The translations under genes and the position numbers were made by a program. The notes under the pieces are model-generated. The model did no database searches, was not told the DNA's origin, and saw only the letters and a list, made by a program, of their open reading frames with translations. This document shows positions 22,140 to 34,347 of a stretch of 64,000 bases of DNA, one piece after another; within the stretch, counting starts at the first letter, position 1, and each line of letters begins with the position of its first letter. This DNA is from Membranipora membranacea (Eukaryota > Bryozoa > Gymnolaemata > Cheilostomatida > Membraniporidae), in contig OU612065.1 in the NCBI GenBank assembly GCA_914767715.1, positions 37,200,001-37,264,000 of the forward strand, in the 5' to 3' direction.

Positions 22140-22690
22140 AAAGGATGATCTTTAGTTGTATTGTTGTAACGTTATGTGGGTTTCTATCCTGTCTCAACAA
22201 AACATTGTTGTGATCATTACAATAGGAGACAAAGACCAGAACATTGTTGCCCTCCAGTTCAATACAAGTACAGTCTTGCTAATTCTAGAAAGGCTCCCTG
22301 AATTTCTGCCACTTTAATATCTTCATGTCTCCCTTTCTTTTCTCTATGAATACTTTACCTCAAAATTAACCATACACCGTTCTCTCTGAACATTACACAG
22401 CAAAATTTGAAATGATGAAACAGTTTCTGAAATAAAGATGAAATGGTTTGACAACTATGTGCTGAATTAAATTCGAAGTCTTTTGACGTCAATATTTTTT
22501 TTAATATAAATAGACTAAAAAAAGACAACAGCAGGATGTCAAACTGTTAGGGTGAATATAAGATATCAGCTTAGTCATTCATTGTGGTTGTGCGAACTGG
22601 CAAGCTTGTGCGTGGACAATCAATCTTGATTGACAAGCTGCCATTTTAAGGGTTGTGAAGTACATGACCGGAGCTAGCTATTCACTAAGG
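22140..22690. other. Upstream intronic/intergenic DNA of the membrane-protein gene
   Basis: The phase-1 acceptor at 22132 demands an upstream exon on the minus strand, but I could not identify one here. Confidence 0.35.
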
Positions 22691-22699
22691 CTACAGCGG

Positions 22700-23070
22700 A
22701 ATGTTCCAAATTTGACCAGGATAATTAAATTCGACCAGGATAACCAAATTTGACTTGGATAACTAAATTCGACGGGGATAACTAAATTGGTATCCAGACA
22801 AAAACCCGCAGCCAGAATCCCAAAACCAAAAATCCCAATGGACAAAGTCCCGCAACCAAAGTCCCATAGCCAAAGTGCCAGAGTACAAAGTCCCAAAGAC
22901 CAAAACACCACAGCCCAAAGTCCCAAAGACCAAAGTCCCGCAGCCAAAGTCCCGCGGCCAAAGTCCCAATGACCAAAGTACCAATGACCAAAGTACCAAT
23001 GACCAAAGTCTCAAAGACCAAAGTCCCAAACTCCCGGGGCCACAATCCCGCAACCAAAGTCTCAATGCAA
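22700..23070 (+). repeat. Two abutting arrays: 19-bp x4, then 14/15-bp x about 17
   Basis: About 22705-22790 is four units of AAATTCGACCAGGATAACT. From about 22798 units of AAAGTCCCAAAGACC alternate with 14-bp AAAGTCCCGCAACC. Again a constant core is followed by a short variable word. Long frames on both strands here are composition effects. Confidence 0.85.
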
Positions 23071-23843
23071 AAAAAAATTTAAATTTTGATTTCGAATATC
23101 AATTTGTTTTCCATATTAAAAACCTGCTTTTGGGCTGTTTTTCTAAGGGTCACAGCTTTGTCACACATGTTTATTGTGCTGAAATACAAGGTTTTGGGAG
23201 AGGAAATTTCCGAACTTGATCAGGACTAGACAGATATATCCCATCACGACATGGCCGGGACAGAGCAATAGGGTTCAATCAGGATTTATCGCAAATGCTC
23301 AACATGGTTACAAGGGACAGTATAGAATATCATAGGAGTACTGGAATTCTGATACAAAGCGCATCAAACCATATGGCCATTCTGACAAGTAACACTAGAA
23401 AACCTGAACCTCTCGGTAATTCTGCCTCGATTCTCGAAACTTTTTTCCCTTGACACTATGTACAAATCACCCTTCACCAACCCACCAACAACCTAAGTGT
23501 AGGCCTATATTCAGGCACTGGAAGCCAGAGAACAACCGCTCATCACGTTAATTGACAATAGAATTAAGAGCAAAATCCCACAGTACATCATATTTTACAA
23601 CAGGCTTTATTATTAAATTATGTTTGGTGTAGTTATATTTGTAATAAGAGATTGATGAATTGCAAACATTATGAAGTTGGTTGATGACCAAATGATCGCA
23701 ATGAAGGCAGGATCATTTTGTAATCAAATCTCACGGTCATCTATCATCCCGATTTGACATCTATTACTCTAGCTGGTTAATATGGCCACAAAAAGCTTCA
23801 ATGTCGGAGACCGTGATCCAGCACACAACTTATAAGACCAGGG

Positions 23844-23850
23844 TATAAAA
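23844..23850 (+). promoter_or_regulatory. TATA box of aquaporin gene
   Basis: TATAAAA lies about 490 nt before the aquaporin ATG. It fits a start site near 23874, a non-coding first exon ending at 23974 (AAAG|GTAATT donor), and a second exon starting at 24321 after TATTTTACAG. This leader model is inferred from splice signals alone. Confidence 0.5.
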
Positions 23851-24334
23851 GAGAATCATGATGTGCCTGCAGAGACCACAACAGGACCGAGGCTTGAAGC
23901 AGTGGCATCTAGAAGTTCTGACGAGAGTAGTGAATTTTTATCTTTCTTTTCATCAGATTACACCAGAAGTAAAGGTAATTTTATATGCCTCTGTAATGTG
24001 CATACATTTTTTACAAGCGCTATGCTTAAGTAATTACATTATTCCTATTAATATATTATGTTAAATTGATATTTTTGTGATACAATTTGACCATCAAACT
24101 TTCTCCCATTCAAAACTACTGATAAATTGCCATGTATAATATACACAACTTTAAAGTTTGAATTATTTTTAAGGCAATTCAACATATCAAGGAAATTGAG
24201 AAGCTTAGGGTGGAAGGCTTACAAGGAGAAAATATTCAAATCGAATCGAAGAGAGTCAGAATCGGTGAATACTTACTTGTTGAGTTGATACATAACTGTG
24301 GTAAATACTTTATTTTACAGTTTCTAGTACTAAG

Positions 24335-27013
24335 ATGGGTATCTACGACAGATTCTTTGCTAGCAGTGTGACAGATATCAAAGATTTAAACTTTTACAAA
24401 GCACAGTTAGCAGAGATGATAGGCACTTTCTTTCTAGTTTTTATGATTTGTGCCGCTCCATATGGAGAGAGTAATACAGATTTAGACCATGTCCGAGTCA
24501 GCTTATCGACTGGACTCGTAGTTGCTTCAATAATTTGGATACTGGGAGCTTTTTCAGACGCTGACTTCAACCCAGCAGTCACTATCGCTAAGCTTGTCAC
24601 CAGAAAGGTGAGTTAACCATCCACATTAGTTCTGTGAGATATTGATGTTACACTTACCCTCTTTTAAGTCCATTCACTGCAGCTTTCCATTCCAATGCAA
24701 CATGTTAACAAAACAAAAAGTTGTTTGATCGTTGTTGTGCATTGCCAATGTCATCATTTGACTAGGGCTGACCAAAATTCACGTCCAATAAAAAGAGGCT
24801 GACTCGTAAAACATCCCACTGTGATGTGAATCTCACCAGATCAATCGGGTTTTTTTTAAATATTTTTGCCATTCGAAAATGAAGTCCTCTTCAACTTATA
24901 ATACAAGAATTCATTTATTTTGTAGTTTAGCCTAATCAGGTGTGTAATGTACATCATAGTGCAATGTCTCGCTGCAATAATAGCTGTATACCTACTCCAA
25001 TTTTTAACATGTGACTGGCAAATGGTTTACGCCGAAACACAGCTAGACACCGATGGCAACTACACTTGTGGACTTGGTAAGTAGGAGTGACTCTCTTTTG
25101 GCTACATCTGACCAACATTTGATTTAAATGGCCGAATCATTACTTATGAAACAAATCCAATTTAAAACTTTCATCCATTGCGATTCCTACGTAAAAGAAG
25201 TAAAATCACATTTAAATGAAAGAATAATTTGCATCTCAGGACAGCTGAAGGTAATACCAGGAAAGTATAGTATTTGTTGTTATTTGGTTGTTAGCCACCA
25301 CATCGCTAGGACCAGGAGTTAGCCCAATGAAGGGTATGGTGTTGGAGTCAATCATGACATTTCTACTGGTCGGAACGATATTTGCCACAATAGATAGCAA
25401 GAGAGGAGATCTGAAAGGATCAGGAGCTGTCGCTATCGGATTCTCTGCTGCTGCATGTCTACTTAGCTTTGTATGTATAACAAACTTTTAGGTTTGTTTT
25501 CTATGAATGTCCAAGCTTTATGCTTACAGTGCAGTTCACTTAATTCAAACCTCTGGGGACCACAAAAGTTTGTCCTAATTAAGCAGAGTCTGAATAAAGT
25601 GACATTAGAATGTATCGTGATTTGGCTAAATGGACCAAGTTTCCTTGTCAGAATGGACAGGAGTTCTGAATTATAAAATCTGAATTACCAGCTTAAACTG
25701 TATATACGTTGTAAAACTGTGAGAAATATGCCTTTCAGTTACTGCCTGTAAACAATAAGCCAGATGACCTTGTATTAGTTGTGTTAATAAATTGTTTCAT
25801 AATTTATAGCTTGAAACTCAAATCCAATAGACAACCATATCAATCACCCTCAATATCTAAATATGACTCAACTTTTCTCTTTATAGATCAGACAAACTGG
25901 TGCTAGCATGAACCCAGCAAGAACTCTCGGACCAGCAATTGTTGTCGGATTCTGGGAAAACCACTGGGTAAGTAAAATTCTCATTATTCATTGTGAAAGA
26001 GAAAAGAAAAGGCATTAGCTGCATCAAATACATTGATATGTACAGCCTTATGTGACTTAATACAACCAATGCTAGCCCAGCAAGTCAATGATGGTGCCTC
26101 ATCGTCGGGGGTCATAAATTTTTGGATTATGGCTTAAAATTTGAGATAAAAATCTGAGCAGAAAGTAACCCTGTAGCAGTGTTTGTATAAAGCAGGATAT
26201 AAAAGAAAGCAGGGTTCAAATTCACCAGTTTGCACAGGTTTTGTGCTGAATAAAATTCAGAATCTCTGCCATTATGATTATTAAAAGCTTCTTCAGATTA
26301 CCCACAGCTCCTAGCAAGTTACAGTCAGACAGCTAGTATTGCTGAAATTGTGTATGACTTTAACAGCAAAAAAAATTCAAGCTGTGTTTGGTTGATATGT
26401 AAGAGTCATCATATAAGAGCAGAGGGGACAATTTCTAATGTTGTCCACAAATTTTACAAAGAAAGCCCTGAATTTCTTCACTTCATAAATCTTACATAAA
26501 TACATGAATACTAGCTGCCTTTCTACAAAATTTGTTTTGGTGCAGCTATTCAGTCCAGCACTAGTGTTTTCCTCCCTGCTTCTGCAGATGTTGGATGTTT
26601 GATGTGCATAATACAATATGTTCTATTTTACAGGTGTACTGGGCAGGCCCTATTGTTGGCGGGGTTGCTGCTGGCTTGGTGTACGAGTTCACCTTGGCAG
26701 GTAAGATTTCCTTTAATGTTTTATATAACGGCAAAGACCAGTGAGGCAGCATAAACACTTAAAACGTCTAATAATATCACAATTACTTTGATATACTTGT
26801 AGTGTAGATCAAAACGATTCACAACTATCCTATTTTACAGATGATGCAGGCACACAAAAGATCATGTGTTGGATCATGGCTTCAGACTATGGGACCTATG
26901 CTACCCCAATGTCCAAGTTTAAAGAAGATGAAGAAAATAGTGACAAAGGTATTAGCTTAGACAGCAATACGGAAACTGCAGATGTCAACGGATACACAGT
27001 GGTGCTCACTTAA
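24335..27013 (+). CDS. Aquaporin (AQP4-like) with altered selectivity filter
   Basis: Six coding exons: 24335-24607, 24926-25076, 25295-25470, 25887-25967, 26634-26700, 26841-27013. All are GT-AG with matching phases and give 306 aa. Aquaporins are tetrameric membrane channels with six helices and two half-helices ending in NPA. Both NPA motifs are present (79-81 and 209-211, the latter NPAR). The stretch [30 protein letters not shown] and YEF closely follow vertebrate AQP4. By spacing from the NPA motifs, the aromatic/Arg filter is Thr59, Leu197, Ala206, Arg212, where water-specific channels have Phe, His, Cys/Ala, Arg. The loop-B SGGH motif is SDAD. The C-terminus is a hydrophilic tail. The last codons and stop lie in sequence resembling a pogo-type terminal repeat. 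The upstream ATG context and TATA box support the start. Confidence 0.93.
25527..25700 (+). mobile_element. Pogo/Tigger-like MITE in aquaporin intron 3
   Basis: 174 bp beginning CAGTGCAGTTCACTTAATTC and ending (reverse) CAGTTTAAGCTGGTAATTCA, flanked on both sides by TA. Internal GGGGACC/GTCCTAATTAAGCAGAGT is typical of pogo/Tigger-type Tc1-mariner relatives. It is too short to encode a transposase. Confidence 0.55.
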
Positions 27014-29120
27014 CTCAAACGCCAGGAACGAAATAATTTTGCTTGAGTTAGAACATGACTCAGTTTTAATGAATCGTGTATGATCATCTCTTTTTTTTTC
27101 TATGGTTACAATTTATTTTGCGTGTTGTTGATCTTATCTTTAGTTATGTAAATATTTAGCTGTTTCCATATTCAACAGAATACCTTGATATTAGACAGAA
27201 ATGGTATCGTCATTTGATATATATGTCCATAGTTTACTATAAATCAATACATTTGTATGACTTATAAAAAAAAGCGTTAATGTATTTCCATGAAGGGTGT
27301 ACTGTCATTTATCAAGAAAGCTTCTTATCATATGTATGAGGGATTTCCTTGAAGACTGATGATGGGTTTTAGTAATTTTGGATTAAACCATAGGTTATTA
27401 AAACACTGAGAATTAATGTGCTTTATTAAGTGTCATTCCTCTCCGTTGGCAGGCAGATCTAAGAATACATGCAGCACCTACCAAAATCATTAGTGATCAA
27501 TTTAGCCCAGATCAATTATAGCAATGTGTTTCATTATATTTGAGAACATTTGGCACTTGAATACAGAAACTTTAAAGATGGATTATTAAAAACTGTTTTG
27601 GGATGCAGATCCTCAACCTATGCATAACACCATAATTATAACTGTGAAACCGAACGCTGATAACAAAAAGGTTTCATCAGAGGCACCGGTTCCTGAATAA
27701 ATAGCTCGATAATGGAGATGCATGAGTCAATTCAAAATTTCTAAGTGCGTGTGCTAATTCAAACAAGAAGAACAACAATATATGAAGTTACATCCAATTT
27801 TGTCATTGGTTGAACACATCTCATCGTTAATTGTGTAACGTAAAGTGGGGTCAGAACTTCAGAACTAATACATTCACCCCGTTAGGATGGCAGGTGAAAA
27901 GGAGTAAAATGTGTTGTAGAGAAAGGATCCAAGTATGGTTCTGAAGAAATTCACATAATATCAATTATTTGAATGAATATTGAGAGACGCCATTTATGTC
28001 ATCATTTTGATGTGAGTCCTGCAAACACAACATTTTTGTTTCTAGTTGCCAAATAACATTTCCTTATGGACTTGATTGCCTTTAATTGCCATTGTGTCAA
28101 TATATCTAAACGTCAATGCTCATAACTCTTCAAAATATAGTTTATTATGAATGATTGAAGATTATATGCCATGGTACTATTAATTGAAAAACACCCATAC
28201 TCTACCAATCCCCTCATCCTGTCACTAATAAAAAGGTTAAAGAAATATACAGTGGCGTTGATCGTCACTTTCGGTTACAAATGCGTGAAGCGCCCCAAAT
28301 TTTTTTCCCCTATAATATGTTACATTATAAGAAAGAAAAAATACCATTTAATTATGTTTGGACAAGGACTAATACCCTCTGTTTGACATTGTGGAGTTTT
28401 GAGGCAGAATTATGAGGAAGTTTTCGTGGGTTTGCTTATCAAAGGTAATCAAAACTACTGATGCAATAAAAAAAACCTATTTTAGAATGTTTGCGTCACC
28501 ATCATTGATATGGAATAAATATATAGACCTCAGTGGTCACCATGTATTATTAATTGTTTATGCTTGAAACGCTTTCAGAGAATTTGCAAGTTAAGAAACC
28601 AAATAAATATTTTCTGATTATTCTCCATTTTTGCTGGTATTACAAAAACAATGACAGTTGAATTTTTTGTCCAATGCTTGGGAGGTACAATATCGCCATT
28701 TTAATCGTCTCTACTGCAAGAGGAATGAGGCTGAATAATGAGGAATCATTTTTCTTTGATCATCGAAATCATGATTGTTCAAACCTTTGTAGGCTGAGGT
28801 GAATGCAAGCCATTTTAGATCGCAGTGGATCGCTATGAGTCTTCAAGTTCATGAAAAACCACAGTCAGAAGAAAATGGCAACTAGGACACTACCATAAAT
28901 GAGGCTCTGTTTGAGTCATCAACAAGTTTGAAGTTTGCATGGCTTCGTGCGCAAAAGATGATACCGCTCAACATATTCTACACTCTACCGTTCATTTTGA
29001 TGCATCGCTACAAAACCTAGCATGCCTTTCGAGCCATACATTGAAGTTGATGCTGTCTAGTTTTGAAATTTTGTTTCAGAAGTTCTGAGTTGGCATCTAA
29101 CCATCTCAACACAACATCAA
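27014..29120. other. Aquaporin 3' region and gene-free DNA
   Basis: Starts with the aquaporin 3' UTR. A candidate poly(A) signal AATAAA is at 27696-27701. Beyond that no exon or clear repeat is seen. Confidence 0.4.
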
Positions 29121-29122
29121 GG

Positions 29123-29520
29123 TCCTGCCGGTAGTTAAGGTGTCAAAAAAGAAGGAATCAAGTCACGTAGGAGACCTGTTCAGCGCATAACTTTTTGTAA
29201 ATTTGGCATAAATAGCATATTGAAATTCATCTTTAAGAGCTTAATCACACAGCACACAAAGCCTCAGGTTCAAATTTGGTGCCAAAGTGCTGTATCACTT
29301 GGAATGTCAAGACATTCATGTTATCGCAATATACGCACTTCCAAGTGATACAGCACTTTGCCACCAAACTTGAACTTGAGGCTTTGTGTGCTGTGTGATT
29401 AAGCTCTTAATGATGAATTTCAATCTGCTATTTATGCCAAATTTACAAAAAGTTAAGCGCTGAAGAAGTCTCCTACGTGACTAGATTCCTTCTTTTTTGA
29501 CACCTAAAGTACCGGCAGGA
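29123..29520. mobile_element. Foldback MITE-like inverted repeat, 181-bp arms
   Basis: Arms 29123-29303 and 29340-29520, spacer 36 nt. The ends are TCCTGCCGGTA and its reverse complement TACCGGCAGGA. Arms differ at a handful of positions, so this is an aged element. No target duplication was found (flanks AAGG and TATA). Confidence 0.8.
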
Positions 29521-29529
29521 TATATATAT

Positions 29530-30480
29530 CAATCTATATATAATTACGAAGGGGGAAGACACACCCCCTAACATATAAGGCAATGATTGACTACGTGTCC
29601 TTAGCTTTTGATTGAAAACTTTTTGAAGACTGCAAATCATGCCCATCCTCGCCCCACTTAATATGACACAACTGCAACTGCGACTGTAAATAAATGATTT
29701 TTCATTGTTGTCATGAAGAAGAGACCTGGCTTCTAAGCAGTCTGACTGAGAATGGCTATAGAAGGCTACTCACCCATATTATATATACATGAGAATACTA
29801 TATTAGGCTACTGGCCCAAATACCTTGGCATGTTTATTTGTACAGTTACATTCTCATATTATATATTGGAAAACTATATTAGGCTACGAAAAATGTATGT
29901 TATCAAGCTATTGAAACAGACACAAACTTGCTGAAAACCTGCACGCTCGCTTCTCCTCAATCCAATATATTCAAAAGTTAATATATCATTTTGTGTGACA
30001 TTGTATAGTCTTTGATCATCAAGATCATGAGTATCCAGACATTTTTTGACCGAGGCCATATTCAAGCAATTTCAAGCTGCTGAGGCACCTCGTATGCTCC
30101 ACTGGTACAGACCATAAAAGTTCCTCAATCAAGACACTCCCAGCAGATAGTGTTTTCTTGTAATTAAGCAAGAGTACGAACAACCATTCAAAAAAACTCA
30201 GAATTGGGACACCAAATGCCATAATGAAGACACCTTGGTTCACAATCGAAGCCCCCCCCCCCCATATTTCCCTTCCCACTGATAGTGAGTTAAATGAGTA
30301 GTGAAGAACATGATAGAAGGTAAAGAATAAACTGTGACCATCAAAACTTGAAACTGATGTGTTACTCGGTACAACCTTATTTTTGTTACAGAGAGGCGTG
30401 AAAGAGAAAGGTGAGGAGAGAAAAAGGTTGTTACAAGTTCTTGCAGTATCAATCTGTAGTAAGACCCATTATTTTTATTA

Positions 30481-30514
<34 letters not shown>

Positions 30515-30720
30515 TTTTAAGGGTTTCAGTTTTTGACTAGTCATCGTTGGGGCAATTATTTTGATATAATTGTTGTTAGATAATTTAGGCCATTACTGGC
30601 CGGAGGTGATTCCGGTGTAACAAGGATGTGTCATATCAATATATCATGGCACATCCTTGATCAACATGATACATGGGCTCATCAACTTTTTAAAAGGAAT
30701 CATAAGCAGAATTTGCCCAC
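29530..30720. other. No gene; microsatellite and C-run
   Basis: Contains a poly-C run near 30249-30263, an (ATT)n microsatellite at about 30468-30512, and a short imperfect inverted repeat at about 30610-30653 with CAAGGATGTG/CACATCCTTG ends. Confidence 0.5.
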
Positions 30721-31539
30721 AACTCAACAAGGCACACCAGAGATATCATAATTATTATCATTGTCAATTACAGGCAGGTGTTGGCTTGGTTTGATAGAAC
30801 TGCTACTTCTACTGGGGATTAGTCTACGCACTGTGCAGGATTTGCTTGGAATTTTCCTCTTATTACTTTTACATTAAACTTACTTCATATAGCCTAGGGT
30901 CCAATATACACATTGTATGACCTTTTGTCAATGTCATGAATGACCGCCCTTATTCAAAATGAAAGAAATTCTGGCTGACATTTTCTTCACTACTTGGCAG
31001 TGAATATCTCTGCTCATGGGTATTTCCCAAACATGAGGCTACTTTTCCCAGAGTCTGACTGGAATACTCTCATACCTGGAGCAATATAGTAGGTGGCATG
31101 AATACAAAATCAATAGATATTGCAGTTTTAGTGCTCCCCTTGATTAACTTATAACACTCAAGAGCAGACAACTCAAGCAAAATCCTGCATTGTTCTCAGA
31201 CTTTTTCCCCTCCGGGGGGCCGTCGGACAGGGGGCAAAGTCTGGGGGGCTCAGACTAACTGGGGATTGGTTGGTCCCCCAGGTGTGCTCCAACCTGCCTG
31301 CAAACAGAGAGCAAATTGGCGCAAATATTGCGGCCTCGCCAATAAGGCAATAATATTTCGCCGCCCATGCCCATGCCGGATTTTAATCAACCTTTTTAAT
31401 CAACCTTCAATGTGTTGTTACAGAGGGAAAATTCTTCTACAAGGCCATAAACTGGAGGCGATCAGAGACCATTGGTCTCGAGAAAACTCCTCAGTAAGAC
31501 ATATTTGTTATCAGAAATCACGTAGTGACCAAATTTTAT

Positions 31540-31625
31540 AACAAGGACAGGGATAGGGACAGGGGTAGGAACCGGGACCGGGACAGGGAAAGGGACAGGG
31601 ACCGGGGCAGGGCAGGAACCGAGAC
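31540..31625. repeat. G-rich (GGGACA)n-type low-complexity tract
   Basis: Repeated GGGAC/GGGA words with many G3 runs, capable of G-quadruplex formation. The Asp/Arg-rich open frame (RDRDR..) over it is a repeat artefact. Confidence 0.7.
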
Positions 31626-31817
31626 CATGACAGGGACAGCCAATCATATCAAAGCCAACGCATTGGCTAGTTTTTCCCCTCAAACTCAAAGACTCTCTGT
31701 CCTTTCTGGTTTCGATGGCACACTAAGGACTGAGTAAGCAGCGGTCATCAATATTTGTATTTTGTATAACCGTATCAGATTATCAGCGTAAATTTCAACA
31801 TGGTGTTTGTTGGCTTG

Positions 31818-31860
31818 CTGGGATCAAGGAGTTAAAAATTCTTTAACTCCTTGCTGGGAT
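31818..31860. mobile_element. 29-bp palindromic insertion with 7-bp target duplication (copy 1)
   Basis: The palindrome 31825-31853 has CAAGGAGTT/AACTCCTTG ends. CTGGGAT lies immediately before (31818-31824) and after (31854-31860). The same ends with a different 7-bp flanking duplication occur at 50821-50854. Confidence 0.65.
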
Positions 31861-33214
31861 AGAACAGCTAAACTACTTTATGTTGTGTTGTTTGCAAAGG
31901 GAAAATGCTTCCGGATGGCCCAAAACTGGAGGCGATCGGAGGCTATAGGTCACAAGAGAACCCCTAAGTGAGACATATTCTTTATCGAAAATCATCCGGT
32001 GACCAAAGTGGTCAAATGACAAGAATTTAAGGGAAAGCAATGGAGTATAATCTTGCTGTTTAGTAAGATACAGAAGATTGGGCTGGCCCTATAGAGGGAC
32101 CAAGGTGCCCTAAATCCTCATACTGAGAATGTGATACATCCTAGAAAACTAGAATGCATCCTAGATGTGAGGCCATAGAAGCCCTCCTGAACGTGGGTGC
32201 GCAGCGAGTTGACAAAACTGAACTGGCACTAATCGGCCATTGGCAGTGACACTTTGATCTTAGCCAATAGGCCAAGAAGCAATGGACTATAATTACCATT
32301 AATGACCATGATGTCAGTATCAGGTGTAAGAACAGCATGGTATTTGCCTGCTCGGATAGAACTGTTAAGCTAATGTATGTTGTGCTGATTTTGAGGGAAA
32401 GTGTTCTGTCATGGTCATAACTGGAGGAGATCAAAGACAATAAGTCTTAAATTAACTCTCAAGTTGAACTTTTCACCTCATGACCATAGCCAATATTTTA
32501 TTGCCAAAAAACTATGCCATTGGAAAATAAAAGAGAAATCAACGGACAATAACAATTATTAAGGGTAATGATACAGATATGCCATGTCCTTATTACCACC
32601 ACAAAGTCAAACTAACCATTATTATATAAATTCAATGGTTAATAAAAATCAGGTGTTTTTTCACACGCCACATCCCATGCCTCATCCTGAAGAATGGCGA
32701 AATATAAGCTCCTTTCAGGGCGAGGCTGGAATCTATGCTCCAGTTTTGCTCTCAGTTTCCAGGTAGGACGGAGAACACCCGGGTTCCAACCAAACCCCAG
32801 GTGATGATGGACCGCAGTGGTATTCGAACCCACGACCTTACTTGCTGATGGACCCATGCGCCGATCCATCTCCTACTCCTGAATACTATATATTTGAAAG
32901 CCTGCAAATGACATGATTTCCCCTAAGACTCATTCTTCTGCTCCGTCTTTGTGCTTTAGCACATCTCCTCAGGCCTCATAATTTCATTGATCATTTGTAG
33001 TGAAAATAATGCAACAGCACTGGGCAGCAAGGTTTTGACATATTACACAACATATTTTAAAACAAATTCAGTTTGTTTATAAGTGACAATGAGGAAAGTG
33101 ATGGAGTATAATAACATAATATAGGTATGGTGTCAATATATCAATAGGGCATCTATCATCATCATGAATTGACAATCGGACGTCACAACATGCCCTGGCA
33201 AGGCAAAAAGATTA

Positions 33215-33990
33215 CAAACCTCAACAAGGCACACCAGAGATATCATAATTATTATCATTGTCAATTACAGGCAGGTGTTGGCTTGCTTGGATAGAACTGC
33301 TACTTCTACTGGGGATTGGTTGGTCCCCCAGGTGTGCTCCGACCTGCCTGCAAACAGAGAGCAAATTGGCGCAGATATTGCAGCCTCGCCAATAAGGCAA
33401 TAATGTTTCGCCGCCCATGCCTCGGGATGGGCGAGCGATATGACATCGGATTTTAATCAAACTTTTTAATCAACCTTCAATGTGTTGTTACAGAGGGAAA
33501 ATTCTTCTACAAGGCCATAAACTGGAGGCGATCAGAGACCATTGGTCTCGAGAAAACCCCTCAGTAAGACATATTTGTTATCAGAAATCACGTAGTGACC
33601 AAATTTTATAACAAGGACAGGGATAGGGACAGGGGTAGGAACCGGGACCGGGACGGAGAACACCTGGGTTCCAACCAAACCCCAGGTGATGATGGACCGC
33701 AGTGGTATTCGAACACACGACCTTACTTGCTGATGGACCCATGCGCCGATCCATCTCCTGAATACTATATATTTGAAAACCTGCAAATGACATGATTTCC
33801 CCTAAGACTCATTCTTCTGCTCCGTCTTTGTGCTTTAGCACATCTCCTCAGGCCTCATAATTTCATTGATCATTTGTAGTGAAATAATGCAACAGCACTG
33901 GGCAGCAAGGTTTTGACATATTACACAAGATATTTTAAAACAAATTCAGTGTGTTTATAAGTGACAATGAGTTGTCCGTTATGCAAATGC
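33215..33990. repeat. Duplicated locus, short copy
   Basis: Colinear with 30722-33100 but lacking both intervening segments. Junctions fall at ACTGGGGATT and GGAC, which also occur at the segment ends in the long copy. Confidence 0.8.
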
Positions 33991-34347
33991 GGATGAAAAT
34001 GAAAATTCATATCTCGCTCAAATTTTTCGAAGCGTGGAGTTGATTGTGGCTAACAGAATTAGACAATGAACAGTGAAAAAGCTCTACCAATTCCAATTTC
34101 ATACCCAATGGTGATACAGTTGCAGCATCATTATGAGATTATAGTTGCTTTATCCTGTTGTCAGAACAATAGCGAGGCAACTAACTATACACTGGTTTAC
34201 GCTTTATATGCCAGTTGTAAATGCAAAGGCATCTTTTTGTTTTTGAGTGAGTAATAAATTTGAATACGCCTTTTATCAACAAATGCCCCAGCCCTGGTTC
34301 TGCCTTGACTCTAAGGAAACCTTGAGTAACAAGAAAGATCATTTCAA

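Larger units (their letters stand above)
30722..33100. repeat. Duplicated locus, long copy
   Basis: Three blocks (30722-30828, about 31258-31590, about 32766-33100) reappear contiguously at 33215-33990. Two extra segments separate the blocks here. The first is bounded by the direct repeat ACTGGGGATT, the second by GGAC. The middle block includes a SINE body (GTCCCCCAGGTGTGCTCC, then CTGCCTGCAAACAGAGAG) and the last has a reversed B-box-like word (GTGGGTTCGAATACCAC). Confidence 0.8.

Noticed and set aside
22678-23219. Several overlapping frames on both strands
   Set aside because: They come from the 14/15- and 19-bp arrays; no splice or family evidence.
30610-30653. Third member of the tiny CAAGG palindrome family
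   Set aside because: Ends are similar (CAAGGATGTG/CACATCCTTG) but the inner part is not palindromic and no 7-bp flanking duplication exists.
31525-31737. Asp/Arg repeat protein
   Set aside because: Translation of a G-rich low-complexity tract that is duplicated with its surrounding repeat.
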